DNA from: Sphingopyxis sp.
Lineage (GTDB): Bacteria > Pseudomonadota > Alphaproteobacteria > Sphingomonadales > Sphingomonadaceae
DNA length: 64,000 bases
Direction of reading: 5' to 3'
Assembly (NCBI GenBank): GCA_016463225.1
Contig: JAEMRT010000011.1
Location: forward strand, 1-64,000
Below the pieces are notes generated by a model that was not told the origin of the DNA, ran no database searches, and worked only from the letters and a program-made list of their open reading frames with translations. This document shows positions 53,175-63,195 of the stretch, piece by piece. The translations under genes and the position numbers were made by a program. Each line of letters opens with the position of its first letter. Positions within the stretch are counted from its first letter, which is position 1.

Positions 53175-53250
53175 GTCATCCCGGCGAAGGCCGGGATCTC
53201 ACCGGTGCGTAAACACGAGAGGGTGCGATCCCGGCCTTCGCCGGGATGAC
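53175..53250. repeat. 24-bp perfect inverted repeat after icd
   Basis: gtcatcccggcgaaggccgg and following at 53175-53198 is the exact reverse complement of 53227-53250, with a 28-nt loop. It lies just downstream of icd and may protect or end the icd transcript. The sequence is related to the elements at 22117 and 13994. Confidence 0.85.
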
Positions 53251-53313
53251 AGCTTAGATGTTGGTCTATAACCACCTAGCCAATCGGGGCCGGCCTGCAT
53301 AAGGTCGGCCCCT

Positions 53314-55095
53314 ATGGTATCGGAAACAGAAACATCAGCCATCGGCAATGCGCTGGTGGTCCTCGGCGCCGCGGGCATCGTGATTCCGGCGTTCGCGCGC
53401 TTTCGCCTGCCCCCCGTCATCGGTTTCATCCTCGTCGGCCTGCTCGTCGGGCCATCGGGGCTCGGCGCGCTCGCGGGCGATTATCCCTGGCTGAAGCATG
53501 TCACGATCGGATCGACCAACGACATCGCGCTGTTCGCCGAATTCGGCATCATCCTGCTGCTGTTCTCGATCGGCCTCGAACTGTCGTTCCGCCGCCTGTG
53601 GTCGCTGAGGAAACTGGTGTTCGGGGTTGGTGCTGCCGAGCTGTTCCTGAGCGGCGCTATTTTGGGCGGGGGACTATGGCTGCTCGGTGGCCTGTCCACC
53701 CCCGCCGCCCTCGGCCTTGGCATCGCGCTGGCGCTGTCCTCGACCGCGCTGGTGCTACCGATGGTCGGCACCAAGTCCGCGGTCGGCCGCGCCTCGTTTT
53801 CGATGCTGCTGTTCGAAGATCTGGCGATCGTCCCGATCATCTTCATCCTCGGCGCCTTCGCGCCCAACGCCGCGGGCGACAGCACCGAATTGCTGCTCAC
53901 CACCTTGTGGCAGGGGGTGCTGGTTGTCGCGATGCTCGCGGTCGCCGGCTGGTTCCTGCTGCCGCGCATTTTCGCGCAGGCGGCGCGCGCGAAGGATCCC
54001 GAGCTGTTCCTCGCCGCCAGCCTGCTGGTCGTCATCGTCGCTGCGCTCGCCACCGCAACCGTCGGCCTGTCGCCGATCGTCGGCGCGCTGCTCGCCGGGC
54101 TGATGATCGCCGAGACCGAATATCATGGCGAGGTCGAGGCGATCACCGCGCCGTTCAAGGGGCTCGCGCTCGGGGTGTTCCTGATCAGCGTCGGCATGGG
54201 GCTGAACCTCAAGACGATCGCCGAACAATGGCCGATGCTCGTTGCAGCGGTCGTCGGGGTCGTCGCGGTCAAGGCGGTCGTCACCGCGCTGCTGCTGCGC
54301 TTTTCGGGCGCGCGCCGCGGTACGGCGGCCGAGGTTGGGCTGCTGATGGCGAGCCCGTCGGAAACGACCTTGATCGTGCTGACCGCTGCGCTGACCGCGG
54401 GGCTGATCGATCCCGAAACGGCCAGTTTCTGGCAGCTCGTCACCGCCATCGGCCTCACCATCACGCCCCTGCTCGCACGCGTCGGCCATGACATATCGCG
54501 GCGGATCGAGATGCGCAGCGGCGACACCCCAGCCGAAGAACCCGCGACCGCGCGCACGGTGATCGTCGGCTTCGGCCGCGTCGGGCGCACCGTCGCCGAA
54601 TTGCTGCGCGAACATGGCCGGTCGTACATCGCGGTCGATGCAGACATCGACACCGTCGCCGCGGCGCGGCGCGATGGTTTTAAGGTGCGCTTTGCCGACG
54701 TTGCTCGACAGGGCAGTCTGGACAAGCTGGGCATCGAAAGCGCCGATGCAATCGTGCTGACGATGGACGATCCGGTCCAGCAGCTGCGGATGACCAGGCA
54801 GATGCGGCTGAAATATCCCGATCTGCCAATTATCAGCCGCGCGCGCGATGCCGACCATGCTGCGGCGCTGTATCAGGCGGGGGCGAGCGACGCGGTGCCC
54901 GAAACGCTCGAGAGCTCGCTGCAGCTCGCCGAAGCGGTGCTGATCGACCTCGGTGTCGCGATGGGCCCGGTGATCGCGTCGATCCACGATGTGCGCGCCA
55001 AGATGCGGCGCGACATCATGACCAAGGGCGAACTCGACCGCGAACCGCGCATCCGCAAGGTGCGCGCCCCGGCACCCGGCGGCGAAACGGCTTAG
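53314..55095 (+). CDS. CPA2 cation/proton antiporter with RCK domain (KefB/YbaL-like)
   Basis: A 593-residue inner-membrane antiporter, probably K+/H+. About 12 membrane helices span residues 10-390, with GILLLFSIGLELSFRRLWSL-like FGIILLLFSIGLELSFRRLW and ALSSTALVLPMV, then LLFEDLAIVPIIF carrying the buried Asp of the family. Residues from about 412 form a TrkA-N/RCK domain with the nucleotide motif VIVGFGRVGRTVAELL. The shorter C-terminal part includes ASDAVPETLESSLQLAEAVL. Its stop overlaps the convergent peptidase gene by 4 bp. Confidence 0.9.
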   Translation: MVSETETSAIGNALVVLGAAGIVIPAFARFRLPPVIGFILVGLLVGPSGLGALAGDYPWLKHVTIGSTNDIALFAEFGIILLLFSIGLELSFRRLWSLRKLVFGVGAAELFLSGAILGGGLWLLGGLSTPAALGLGIALALSSTALVLPMVGTKSAVGRASFSMLLFEDLAIVPIIFILGAFAPNAAGDSTELLLTTLWQGVLVVAMLAVAGWFLLPRIFAQAARAKDPELFLAASLLVVIVAALATATVGLSPIVGALLAGLMIAETEYHGEVEAITAPFKGLALGVFLISVGMGLNLKTIAEQWPMLVAAVVGVVAVKAVVTALLLRFSGARRGTAAEVGLLMASPSETTLIVLTAALTAGLIDPETASFWQLVTAIGLTITPLLARVGHDISRRIEMRSGDTPAEEPATARTVIVGFGRVGRTVAELLREHGRSYIAVDADIDTVAAARRDGFKVRFADVARQGSLDKLGIESADAIVLTMDDPVQQLRMTRQMRLKYPDLPIISRARDADHAAALYQAGASDAVPETLESSLQLAEAVLIDLGVAMGPVIASIHDVRAKMRRDIMTKGELDREPRIRKVRAPAPGGETA

Positions 55096-58037
55096 CGTCC
55101 GCCCGCCGTCGGAGCCGCCGTTGCGGTCGCCGCACCGAGCGCCGATGCATCGGCCAGCGTCATCCCCTTGGGCAGGATCGCCAGCGACCATTGGCGCTGC
55201 GGCGTGAGATATTGCTGCGCCAGCCGCTGGACATCCGCCGCGGTGACCGCGGCAATATCGTCCTGCATCGACAGCGCGGCGGCGGTGACGCGCGGATCGC
55301 GCGTCGCGCCCTCCAGCAGGAACATCCAATAGACATTGCCGGTCGAAGCACGCGCGACCTGTTCGCGGATAGGCACCGCGTTGCGCGTCAGCTCGTCGGC
55401 GCTGACCGGCTTGGCCACCAGATCGGCGGCAATGTCGCGCGCGATGCCATAAAAACGGTCGAGATCCTTGGGCGCGAGCAGGCTGCCGACGAGCAGATAG
55501 CCGCCGGTGTCGAACCCGGTCGGCCAATGGCTGTCGACCACCGGCCCATAGCTGGCCCCCTGTTCGGCGCGGAGACGATCAAACAGCCGGTCATTGAACA
55601 CCGCCGCCAGCACTTCGAGCCCGCGCGCGTCGCGCGGACTGGTCAGGCCGCCGCTGGTCGGCCATGCGGTCATCGCCGCTGCCTGTCCCTGTTCGCCGCG
55701 ATGATAGGCGATGTCGGGTACCGTGACATGTTTGGCAAAATCGACGCGCTGGCCGTTCGCCGGTGCCAGAATCTGGCGCGGCGGCAATGCGCCGAGCGTG
55801 CTCGCCAGGATCTGGCGATAATCGACCGCTTCAAGGTCGCCGAAAATCTGCACCTCGATCGGCCCGCTGGCGAGTCGCGGTTCCCAGAAGGCACGGAAAG
55901 CGGCGGGGGTCAGCGCTTCGATCTGCGCCTTGTCGGGCGCCGCCCAGCGCGCGTCGTTATTGGTCAGCCAGCCGCGCAGGTTGCGGTCGAGCACGGCGTT
56001 GGGGGTGGCGTCGTTGAGGTCGTAGCCAGTGAGATAACCGATGCGCAGGCGATCGATCGGCGCTGCATCCCAGCGCGGCTGCGCCAATTTACCCGCGATC
56101 AGACGCATCTGGTCGGCGAGGTCCGCAGGTTTGCTTTCTGCCGACAATTCGAACGCATCATCATCGATCGCGAAATTGAGCTGGATCTGCCGCCCGTTGG
56201 TCAGCTGGTCGATCTCATTCTGGCCCCACGGTCCGATCCCGCTCGCGACCAGCGCATAATCGCCCGTCCACAGCAGGTTCGGTGCGTCGGCGGCGACGCT
56301 GCGGTTGCCGGTACCGAACCGCACATTGACGCGCACCTTGCCCGGTTCGACCTTGTTGTTCGATACCAGCGCGGTGACACCATTGGCGAATTCGATCCGC
56401 TCGGCGCGCAGCCCGAGCAAGCTGTTGGTCGACGTAATCGCACCCGGCGTTCCGATGACGGGGAGCTGCTTGAAATCGGCCTGCACCGTCGCCAACCGGT
56501 CGTCGCGCGCGGTCACCGGCGCCTTCAGCGCCGCGAGTACAGCCGCGTTGCCGCCGGCCGCGGCCGGCGTCGTCAGCACCACGCGCGTCACCGGCGCAGC
56601 AAAGATCGCCTTGCTGATCTCGAGCATGGCCCGGGGCGTCGCCGACGCGCGGATCGCCTTGAACATGTCGACCTGACCCTGCGGGCTAGTCACCGTCTCG
56701 CCGATGTCGACCGCGCGCACCATGTCGTCGGCTAGCCGTGCGCCGGGCTCGTTACGCGCATTTTCCCATTCCTTGCGCAGGAAGGCTTCGATCTCGTTGG
56801 CTTCGCGGTCGATATCGGCCTGCGACGGCGGATTGCTGACCGCATCGGCGATCACCCCGCGTACGTCGGCAAGCGCGGCCTTCCAGTCACTGAGCGGGAC
56901 GATTGATGCCATCGTCACGTCGGCGCTGCGGCTGACATATTGCTGTTCGACCGTGGCGACCAGATAGCTGCCGCCGCTGCGCGCGCGGTTTTCGAGCCGC
57001 CGGTTGACGAGCGCTTGGGCAATGAATTCCAGATAGAGCCGCCGCGTGTTTTCGACCGTGTCGATCCGTTTCTTCCACGGGCGGACCATCGCCAGCGTCA
57101 GCGCGAGCGGCTGGTTCGTCTCGACGATCTCGCGCGCCGCCGGCGCCCTGGGGTCGGGCTTGCCGAAATCAGGGTCAGCGGGTTTCGGCCCGTCGGTGCG
57201 CCAGTCGCCGTAATATTTTGCGACGAGCCGCGCCAGTTCGGCGGGCTCAGCGTCGCCGACGATGACCACCACCGCACGCTCGGGGCGATACCAGCGCTTG
57301 TGGAACGCGGCGACGGTGGCCGCGCTCGCCTTGCCCAGCGATGCTGTCGTACCGATCGGTGAGCGGTCGCCGAGCAGCTGACCGGCGAACAGATGCGCAT
57401 TGGTCGCATCGCCGATCCGTTTTTGCGGACCATCCGATTCGCGCAGTTCAGACATCACAACGCCGCGCTCGGCGGCGACCGCCAGTTCCGAAATCCGCGG
57501 TTCGCGGACCATGCCCGACAGCAATTTCATGCTCTCGTCGAGATTGGTGGGCGTCACACTCGGCAGGTCGAGCTGATACACCGTCTGGGTCGGGGTGGTC
57601 TGCGCGTTCGAATCGCTGCCAAAGGTGACGCCGAACCGCTGCCAGATGCGTTTGGCTTCGCCGTCGGGGATATGTTCGGAGCCGCGAAAGGTCAGATGCT
57701 CGAGCAAATGGGCATAGCCGCGTTCCTGTTCGGTCTCGAACATCGATCCGACGTCCATCCGCACCCGGATCGACACCTGGCCCGGGGGTACGCCATTGTT
57801 GCGCACCGCATAGCGCACGCCGTTGGGCAGGACGCCGAATTGCCACGCCGTGTCGCGCGGGATGTCGCTGCCGGCATAAAGCCAGTCGCCGTTCGCCGCC
57901 TGACTGGTCGTGGCGGTCGATGCGCTTCCGCTTTGCGCGTTGACCGCGAAAGGAAGCAGCAACAGCGCCGCGCCAGCACTGGCGCACAGGAGCGATCGGG
58001 AAAAACGAAGCGACATACGCGCAGGAGAATTGGCCAT
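55092..58037 (-). CDS. secreted M16-family zinc peptidase
   Basis: A 981-residue pitrilysin-type peptidase with a signal peptide (SLLCASAGAALLLLPFAVNA). The inverted zinc motif HLLEH is at residues 110-114, in the first M16 domain, and the distal Glu lies about 76 residues later in ERGVVMSELRE. The second half is an inactive M16C-type domain typical of the two-domain chain. RPERAVVVIVGDAEPAELAR is the usual core strand. It probably degrades peptides in the periplasm. The start could also be the ATG at 58016. Confidence 0.92.
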   Translation of the reverse strand: MANSPARMSLRFSRSLLCASAGAALLLLPFAVNAQSGSASTATTSQAANGDWLYAGSDIPRDTAWQFGVLPNGVRYAVRNNGVPPGQVSIRVRMDVGSMFETEQERGYAHLLEHLTFRGSEHIPDGEAKRIWQRFGVTFGSDSNAQTTPTQTVYQLDLPSVTPTNLDESMKLLSGMVREPRISELAVAAERGVVMSELRESDGPQKRIGDATNAHLFAGQLLGDRSPIGTTASLGKASAATVAAFHKRWYRPERAVVVIVGDAEPAELARLVAKYYGDWRTDGPKPADPDFGKPDPRAPAAREIVETNQPLALTLAMVRPWKKRIDTVENTRRLYLEFIAQALVNRRLENRARSGGSYLVATVEQQYVSRSADVTMASIVPLSDWKAALADVRGVIADAVSNPPSQADIDREANEIEAFLRKEWENARNEPGARLADDMVRAVDIGETVTSPQGQVDMFKAIRASATPRAMLEISKAIFAAPVTRVVLTTPAAAGGNAAVLAALKAPVTARDDRLATVQADFKQLPVIGTPGAITSTNSLLGLRAERIEFANGVTALVSNNKVEPGKVRVNVRFGTGNRSVAADAPNLLWTGDYALVASGIGPWGQNEIDQLTNGRQIQLNFAIDDDAFELSAESKPADLADQMRLIAGKLAQPRWDAAPIDRLRIGYLTGYDLNDATPNAVLDRNLRGWLTNNDARWAAPDKAQIEALTPAAFRAFWEPRLASGPIEVQIFGDLEAVDYRQILASTLGALPPRQILAPANGQRVDFAKHVTVPDIAYHRGEQGQAAAMTAWPTSGGLTSPRDARGLEVLAAVFNDRLFDRLRAEQGASYGPVVDSHWPTGFDTGGYLLVGSLLAPKDLDRFYGIARDIAADLVAKPVSADELTRNAVPIREQVARASTGNVYWMFLLEGATRDPRVTAAALSMQDDIAAVTAADVQRLAQQYLTPQRQWSLAILPKGMTLADASALGAATATAAPTAGGR

Positions 58038-58124
58038 TGGGCCATCTTATCGCGTTCAAACCTTGCTGGCCACTGAACTGTCGCGGCGCTTGTCCTGCAA
58101 ACCGCATCGGCTTAGCGAGGGGTG

Positions 58125-58991
58125 ATGACCACGACCAGTAATCCGCAGCTCGGCGCCCCGATCGCCGCGCTCATCCAGATGACCAGCGGGATCGACCCTG
58201 CGACCAATCTCGCGACGATCGATCGCGCGATGGCCGACGCAGCAGCGGGTGGTGCGGTGATGGCCTTTCTGCCCGAAATGTCGCTGCTGCTCGATCGCGA
58301 CCGCGCGCGATCGGCGGCGCATATCGTTCGCGAAAGCGACAGTCCGTGGCCCGCCGCGCTGCAGGCGCTGGCGCAGAAACACGGACTGTGGCTCCATTCC
58401 GGATCGATGCCGCTGCTCGCCGACGACGGCGAGCGACGCGTCAACCGCAGCCATGTGATCGCCGCCGACGGCAGCATCCATGCGCGCTATGACAAAATCC
58501 ACATGTTCGACGTCACGCTGCCGTCGGGCGAAAAGTGGACCGAATCGGCGGCCTATGCCGGCGGCGACGCACTCGTCGTCGTGGATACGCCGCTCGGGCC
58601 GTTGGGGCTCAGCATCTGTTATGACCTGCGCTTTGCCGAACTCTATCGCGCCCTGGTCGATCGCGGCGCGGCGCTGATCGCAATCCCCGCCGCCTTCACG
58701 GTGTCGACCGGCGAAGCGCATTGGCACATCCTGATGCGCGCCCGCGCGATTGAAACCGGCTGCCATGTTCTGGCGGCAGCGCAATGCGGGGACCATGAAG
58801 ATGGCCGCGCGACCTATGGTCACAGCCTGATCGTCGATCCGTGGGGCGCAGTGTTGGTGGATGCAGGCGCCGTCAGCGACGAAACTGGGTATCGCATGGT
58901 GTTGGCGCCGATCGATGTCGCTGCGGCGGATCGTGCGCGGCAAGCAATTCCGCTGGACCGCTCACGGGCCATGCGGCGCATCACGCTTTAG
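58125..58991 (+). CDS. carbon-nitrogen hydrolase, Nit1/Nit2-like amidase
   Basis: A 288-residue nitrilase-superfamily amidase from the ATG at 58125 (a GTG one codon earlier is also possible). The catalytic triad is Glu51 (FLPEMSLL), Lys124 (RYDKIHMFDV) and Cys165 (LSICYDLRFAEL). The order and RYDKIHxFDV pattern match deaminated-glutathione amidase or omega-amidase. Such enzymes repair or clean up side products of transamination. It starts divergently from the M16 peptidase gene. Confidence 0.9.
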   Translation: MTTTSNPQLGAPIAALIQMTSGIDPATNLATIDRAMADAAAGGAVMAFLPEMSLLLDRDRARSAAHIVRESDSPWPAALQALAQKHGLWLHSGSMPLLADDGERRVNRSHVIAADGSIHARYDKIHMFDVTLPSGEKWTESAAYAGGDALVVVDTPLGPLGLSICYDLRFAELYRALVDRGAALIAIPAAFTVSTGEAHWHILMRARAIETGCHVLAAAQCGDHEDGRATYGHSLIVDPWGAVLVDAGAVSDETGYRMVLAPIDVAAADRARQAIPLDRSRAMRRITL

Positions 58992-59082
58992 GCCGCGCGA
59001 CCACACTTTCAGCGACAACGGCAGCCAAGCCCCGGTCGCAACGCCGGACCAGACACCTCGCCAACGAATATTGCCGACGCGC

Positions 59083-59112
59083 AAAAGGCCCCGAGCGAGC
59101 TCGGAGCCTTTT
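59083..59112. terminator. bidirectional intrinsic terminator
   Basis: The stem aaaaggccccgag (59083-59095) with ctcggagcctttt (59100-59112) has one mismatch and a 4-nt loop. A-runs on one side and T-runs on the other allow termination in both directions. It sits between the convergent amidase gene and the small membrane protein gene. Confidence 0.8.
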
Positions 59113-59136
59113 GGTATCTTTAGCGATCAGCCGTAA

Positions 59137-59367
59137 TTACGGGCTGGTCGGCGAGTCGTCGTTGTTGTCCGACGCGATGATGATGCCGCCGATGATGGCA
59201 GCAAGCGCGACGATCGCGATGATCCAGCTCGTGCTGCCTTCGAGTTCGCTCTGGCCGTCAACGGCCGAAGCGGCACGGGCTGCGGGAGCGGCCGACGCGG
59301 CAACCGGGGCTGCAATCATCGAGGTCGCTGCGAGAGAGATCGCAGCCTTTTTAAGCAGGTTCATCAT
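59137..59367 (-). CDS. small secreted/membrane protein with acidic C-terminus
   Basis: A 76-residue product. Residues 1-26 are a signal peptide (KKAAISLAATSMIAAPVAAS, cut after ASA), followed by a short linker and one membrane helix at about residues 47-66 (SWIIAIVALAAIIGGIIIA). It ends in the acidic SDNNDDSPTSP. The ATG pair at 59367/59364 is preceded by ggag. The gene has its own terminator, suggesting a monocistronic and possibly abundant transcript. The family is common in sphingomonads as an uncharacterised protein, and the function is unknown. Confidence 0.75.
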   Translation of the reverse strand: MMNLLKKAAISLAATSMIAAPVAASAAPAARAASAVDGQSELEGSTSWIIAIVALAAIIGGIIIASDNNDDSPTSP

Positions 59368-59440
59368 TTTCTCCGTCCACTGGATTAGTCTTGTCGAATC
59401 ACACCTGAGGCGAACCCCCGGTCTGCTTCTGCATGGCCCT

Positions 59441-59467
59441 CTTAGGCATGGCGATCAGCAAAAGCAA
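59441..59467 (-). promoter_or_regulatory. candidate promoter of the small secreted protein
   Basis: On the minus strand TTGCTTT (59467-59461) is followed after 13 bp by GCCTAA (59447-59442), similar in layout to the rpsB candidate. The predicted leader is about 68 nt. Confidence 0.3.
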
Positions 59468-59538
59468 CGACGATTTGCCCTAGCCCGCCAATTCTTACCA
59501 AATTGCTAAATAGAGAGAAAGTTGTTGCAAAAAGGCCA

Positions 59539-60336
59539 CTAGCCCCGGCGAACACGCTCAAAGGATTCGCAGGTCACGGGGTATCCCAGATGCCCCGGAA
59601 TGCACAGAAACGCCTGCCCGTCGCGATCCTCGATCCATGGCGTGATCAATTCGACCGGAAATTGGTCCGAATGCTCCGAAAAGCCCATAAAATCGGTAAC
59701 TTGGGCGAGCCGCTCAAGGTTCCGCCGCGTGGGAAAAATCACCGACACGTCACCGCGATCGGCCATCGTCAGCGTCTGACGGGCGCTCGCCCAGAAAATA
59801 TGGCTGTGCTCGGCCTCCTCGACGGTCAACTCATGACTGTGCGGCGGGGCGGCAACCGCATAGAATCGCGTATCGAAAGTCCGCGCCTCTTTGAAATTCG
59901 GACACCAGCGCGCGAATGGTATCAGCGAATCCAATGCGATTCGGTCGCCGCGCGTCGCCAGCATGTCAGAGAGCAGAGTTCCGGCAAGCAACGCTTGACG
60001 AGCATCAGCCACCTCACCGTCTGCCAGCCCGGGCCAGCCGACGGCAAGGCCGGTTTCTTCCAGCGTCTCGCGCAGCGCCGCCACCCGCGCCGCGCCGTCG
60101 GCTTCATCGAGGTCGGGCGCGTGCTGGCGCGCCACCAGATAATCGTCAGGATCGACCCGCCCGCCGGGAAATACGACGGCCCCCGCGGCGAACGCCATGT
60201 TCGTCGAGCGTTTGACCATCAATATTTCGTCGGGCCCGCCGTCGTCCGACGGGCGCATAATCACCAGCGTGGCCGCAGGTATCGCACCTTCGGGCAGGAC
60301 TTCCAACGGAGCGGACGGCGGGACGGCGCTGGTCAT
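59539..60336 (-). CDS. Nudix hydrolase, NUDT19-like
   Basis: A 265-residue Nudix-fold enzyme. The ATG at 60336 (MTSAVPPSAPLEVLPEG) is preferred, with an alternative at 60372. The Nudix box is split: FPGGRVDPDD is separated from AALRETLEETGLAVG by an insert of about 20 residues, as in the NUDT7/19 group that often hydrolyses CoA derivatives. The metal-binding Glu residues in RETLEETG are present. PHSHELTVEEAEHSHIFWAS marks the C-terminal half. Substrate unknown. Confidence 0.85.
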   Translation of the reverse strand: MTSAVPPSAPLEVLPEGAIPAATLVIMRPSDDGGPDEILMVKRSTNMAFAAGAVVFPGGRVDPDDYLVARQHAPDLDEADGAARVAALRETLEETGLAVGWPGLADGEVADARQALLAGTLLSDMLATRGDRIALDSLIPFARWCPNFKEARTFDTRFYAVAAPPHSHELTVEEAEHSHIFWASARQTLTMADRGDVSVIFPTRRNLERLAQVTDFMGFSEHSDQFPVELITPWIEDRDGQAFLCIPGHLGYPVTCESFERVRRG

Positions 60337-60436
60337 GGCCCCTGCGATAACCCGGCACTGCAGGCTTGTCATCTCGGCATTGCGGGGCAGCGAGCGCGGG
60401 TGCAAGAAGGACGCGGACAGGACGGGGAGCGAGGCA

Positions 60437-61072
60437 TTGGGGATTGTCGAGATTTTGGGCGTCGCCGGCAGCTTGAGCCTCCTCGCCGGATGGCGACTCT
60501 ACCTCACCATATTGGCCACCGGTACCGCGATGCATTTTGGCTGGCTGCCCCTCCCCGAACATCTCGCCGCATTGCAGGTGCTGGCGAACCCGTGGGTGCT
60601 CGGCGTCGCGGCGGTCGGCACCCTAGCCGAATTCCTCGCCGACAAGATCGCCTGGGTCGATTCGATCTGGGACATGATCCACAGCGCCATCCGCCCGCTC
60701 GGCGGGGCGCTGCTCGCGCTCGCGCTCGTCGATGCGTCCGATCCAACCTGGCAGGTGATCGCCTTCCTGCTCGGCGGCGGCGGCGCATTGCTCAGCCATG
60801 GCGCCAAGGCGACGACGCGCGCCGTCGTCAACGCCAGCCCCGAACCGTTCAGTAATGCCGTGGTATCGACTGGCGAGGATGTCGCGACTGGCGGCCTTCT
60901 GGCCTTGGCCATCGCGTTTCCGCCGCTCGCGATTGTTATCGCGATTGTCATGGCGATCGCCGCGGTGGTCGTGATCATCGCGCTGCGCCGCCTGCTCCGC
61001 AATATCAAGGCGACACTGAAGCGGGCGCTGGGCGACGAACCGCCCGGCGCCGACGCGCTCCCGCCCGTCTAG
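60437..61072 (+). CDS. DUF4126-like membrane protein
   Basis: A 211-residue protein. I place the start at the TTG at 60437 (giving MGIVEILGVAGSLSLLAGWR), with ggggag 8 nt upstream; the open frame further upstream mirrors the Nudix gene. Four to five hydrophobic helices are visible. The opening helix with SLSLLAGWRLYLTILATG, the EFLADKIAWVDSIWDMIHS segment and the Gly-rich GAxxSHGAKATTRAVVN are the DUF4126 pattern. The function of the family is unknown. It is divergent from the Nudix gene. Confidence 0.8.
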   Translation: MGIVEILGVAGSLSLLAGWRLYLTILATGTAMHFGWLPLPEHLAALQVLANPWVLGVAAVGTLAEFLADKIAWVDSIWDMIHSAIRPLGGALLALALVDASDPTWQVIAFLLGGGGALLSHGAKATTRAVVNASPEPFSNAVVSTGEDVATGGLLALAIAFPPLAIVIAIVMAIAAVVVIIALRRLLRNIKATLKRALGDEPPGADALPPV

Positions 61073-61074
61073 GA

Positions 61075-62298
61075 TCAGGGGGGCAGCAGCGCTTTCAGCG
61101 GCGTTTCGGTGTCGGCCAATTGCTCGGCGGTTGCCTCCAGCCTGGCGGTAACGATCATCCGGCCCTGCACATAATCCTTCGTCGCGTTGACGCAGTCAAT
61201 CGCGATCACCCTGCCCGCCTTGAGATAGACAACCGAGAAGCTGCGCGTCCCCGGGTCGCCGCGCATCACCGCGCGGTCATGGCCGGTCGACAGCCCCGCA
61301 GTCTGGAGCTTGAGATCATATTGGTTCGACCAGAACCAGGGGATCGCATGATAGGGCGCTTCATCGCCGACGATGCCTTTCGCGACGACATTCGCTTGGT
61401 CGTTGGCGTTCTGCACCGATTCCAGCCGGATCACGACACCTTCGGCATAGTCATTTTCGTGCGCGGCACAGTCGCCGATCGCATAGATGTCGGGCAGGCT
61501 GGTTTTGCACAGCCGGTCGACGAGCACGCCGTTGCCACCCTCGGCCCCCGCGACGATCAGCGGTTCTACGGCGGGAACAATGCCGATCCCGACGATGACA
61601 AGATCGGCGGCGATCACTTCGCCGTCGGCAAGGCGGACGCCGGTCACATGGGTATCGCCCTCAATGGCCTCGACCGCCACGCCGAGCCGCAGATCGACAC
61701 CATGCTCGCGATGCTCGCGCTCGTAGAAGCGCGACAGTTCGGTGCCGGCAACGCGCGCCAGCACGCGGTCGAGCGCTTCAAGCAGCACGACCTTCTTGTC
61801 CGCCTTGCGCAGGACCGCCGCGGCCTCGAGTCCGATGTAGCCGCCGCCGATGACGACGATCTGTCCCGCGGTTTCCGACGCCGCCTTCATCGCGTCGGCA
61901 TCGGCGCGGGTCCGTACCCCCTGCACGCCAAAGAGGTTGCCGCCGGGAATCGGGAGCATCCGCGGCGAGCCGCCGGTCGCCCAGACGAGTTTGCCATAAC
62001 TGATCCTCGCGCCGCCATCGGTGGTGACATTGTGGCCGACCGGATCGACCGAGACGACCCGCGTCCCAAGCCGCATCGTGACCTCGCGCTCGTCCCAATA
62101 TTTGGCAGGGCGCAGCTGGATGCGTTCGAATTCCTTTTCGCCCGCGAAATATTCCTTCGACAGCGGCGGGCGCTCATAAGGGAGCTCGGGCTCGTCGCCG
62201 ATGATCGCGATGCTGCCGGCGAATTTCTGCGTCCGCAACATGATCGCGACCTGCGCCCCGCCATGGCCGGCGCCCACAATGACCACGTCGAAATGCAT
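61075..62298 (-). CDS. ferredoxin reductase-type FAD/NAD(P)H oxidoreductase
   Basis: A 407-residue flavoprotein like the reductases that feed electrons to 2Fe-2S ferredoxins of P450 or dioxygenase systems (rhodocoxin/putidaredoxin reductase type). The ATG at 62298 begins [20 protein letters not shown], with the FAD motif at residues 8-14. [15 protein letters not shown] is the family signature, and the NAD(P)H motif is [33 protein letters not shown] is the second FAD block, and the reductase C-terminal domain follows. No ferredoxin or oxygenase gene is adjacent, so the partner must be elsewhere. Confidence 0.92.
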   Translation of the reverse strand: MHFDVVIVGAGHGGAQVAIMLRTQKFAGSIAIIGDEPELPYERPPLSKEYFAGEKEFERIQLRPAKYWDEREVTMRLGTRVVSVDPVGHNVTTDGGARISYGKLVWATGGSPRMLPIPGGNLFGVQGVRTRADADAMKAASETAGQIVVIGGGYIGLEAAAVLRKADKKVVLLEALDRVLARVAGTELSRFYEREHREHGVDLRLGVAVEAIEGDTHVTGVRLADGEVIAADLVIVGIGIVPAVEPLIVAGAEGGNGVLVDRLCKTSLPDIYAIGDCAAHENDYAEGVVIRLESVQNANDQANVVAKGIVGDEAPYHAIPWFWSNQYDLKLQTAGLSTGHDRAVMRGDPGTRSFSVVYLKAGRVIAIDCVNATKDYVQGRMIVTARLEATAEQLADTETPLKALLPP

Positions 62299-62415
62299 CG
62301 CTTCCTCTCCCGCTGTCCGTGCGCGCGTCCCTTGCATGAGACGCAGGGCGAGACAAGCCGCGCCGACCTGCCGATCGGGAAAGAAAAACTTGAAGGGCGC
62401 GTGATGCCGGGCCGG

Positions 62416-63195
62416 TCAATCGCGGCGGGCAAGGCGGGCGCGAATGGCGGCGGTATAGGTGCGGCCAACCCTGAGCTCGGTGCCATCGTTCAGCACTGCG
62501 ACCAGGGAATGGAATTGCCCACTCTTTACGCGTTCAACCGCATCGATCCGCACCATCGTGCTGCGATGAATCCTCAGAAATTGGTGCGGCGGCAACAGCC
62601 GTTCGAGCGTAGCCAGATTTTCATTGTACAAATAGCTCTGGCCGTCGGCGTGAAGGCGGACATAGTCGCGCTCGGCGCTGACATGACCGATATTCTCGGG
62701 CTTGATGCGGATATATTCGCCGCCAGACCGCACCCAGAGCTCGGCCATATGCGGTCGCGCGCCATCGCCCATCGCCCGCAGGTTGGCGACGACTTCTTCC
62801 AGTTCGCGGATCCGGTCGGCACTGTTCGACTGGTCGACCACCGCGCGCGCGCGCTCCATCGCCGTCTGGAACCGCCCCGTTTCGATCGGCTTGGTGACAT
62901 AGTCCACCGCCCGCGCGTCGAATGCGCGCAGCGCCTGATCGTTGAACGCCGTTACGAACACGACCGCAGGGGCCGGATCAGGCAGATGCCGCAGCAAATC
63001 GAAACCACTGCCGCCCGGCATCCTGATGTCGAGCAGAATGATGTGGCAGGCGGATGTCGCCAGCCATTCGACCGCCTGCGCGACATTGCCAGCCTGGCTA
63101 ACGTCGCCGACCCAGGGCAGTTGCTGCGCCAGCCGGACCGCGCGGCGGCGCGCCAGCGGCTCATCGTCGACGACCAGTATCGCGAGCCCCTGCAT
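62416..63195 (-). CDS. LytTR-family response regulator
   Basis: A 259-residue two-component regulator. The receiver domain (1-118) has the acidic pair Asp10/Asp11, the phospho-acceptor Asp56 (HIILLDIRMP), Thr82 and Lys102 (YVTKPI). A short coiled linker leads to a LytTR DNA-binding domain (about 150-255): AELWVRSGGEYIRIKPENIG, VSAERDYVRLHADGQSYL, FLRIHRSTMVRIDAVERV and VLNDGTELRVGRTY. Its start overlaps the kinase stop by 1 bp (TGATG), so they form a pair. Target genes are not identifiable here. Confidence 0.94.
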   Translation of the reverse strand: MQGLAILVVDDEPLARRRAVRLAQQLPWVGDVSQAGNVAQAVEWLATSACHIILLDIRMPGGSGFDLLRHLPDPAPAVVFVTAFNDQALRAFDARAVDYVTKPIETGRFQTAMERARAVVDQSNSADRIRELEEVVANLRAMGDGARPHMAELWVRSGGEYIRIKPENIGHVSAERDYVRLHADGQSYLYNENLATLERLLPPHQFLRIHRSTMVRIDAVERVKSGQFHSLVAVLNDGTELRVGRTYTAAIRARLARRD

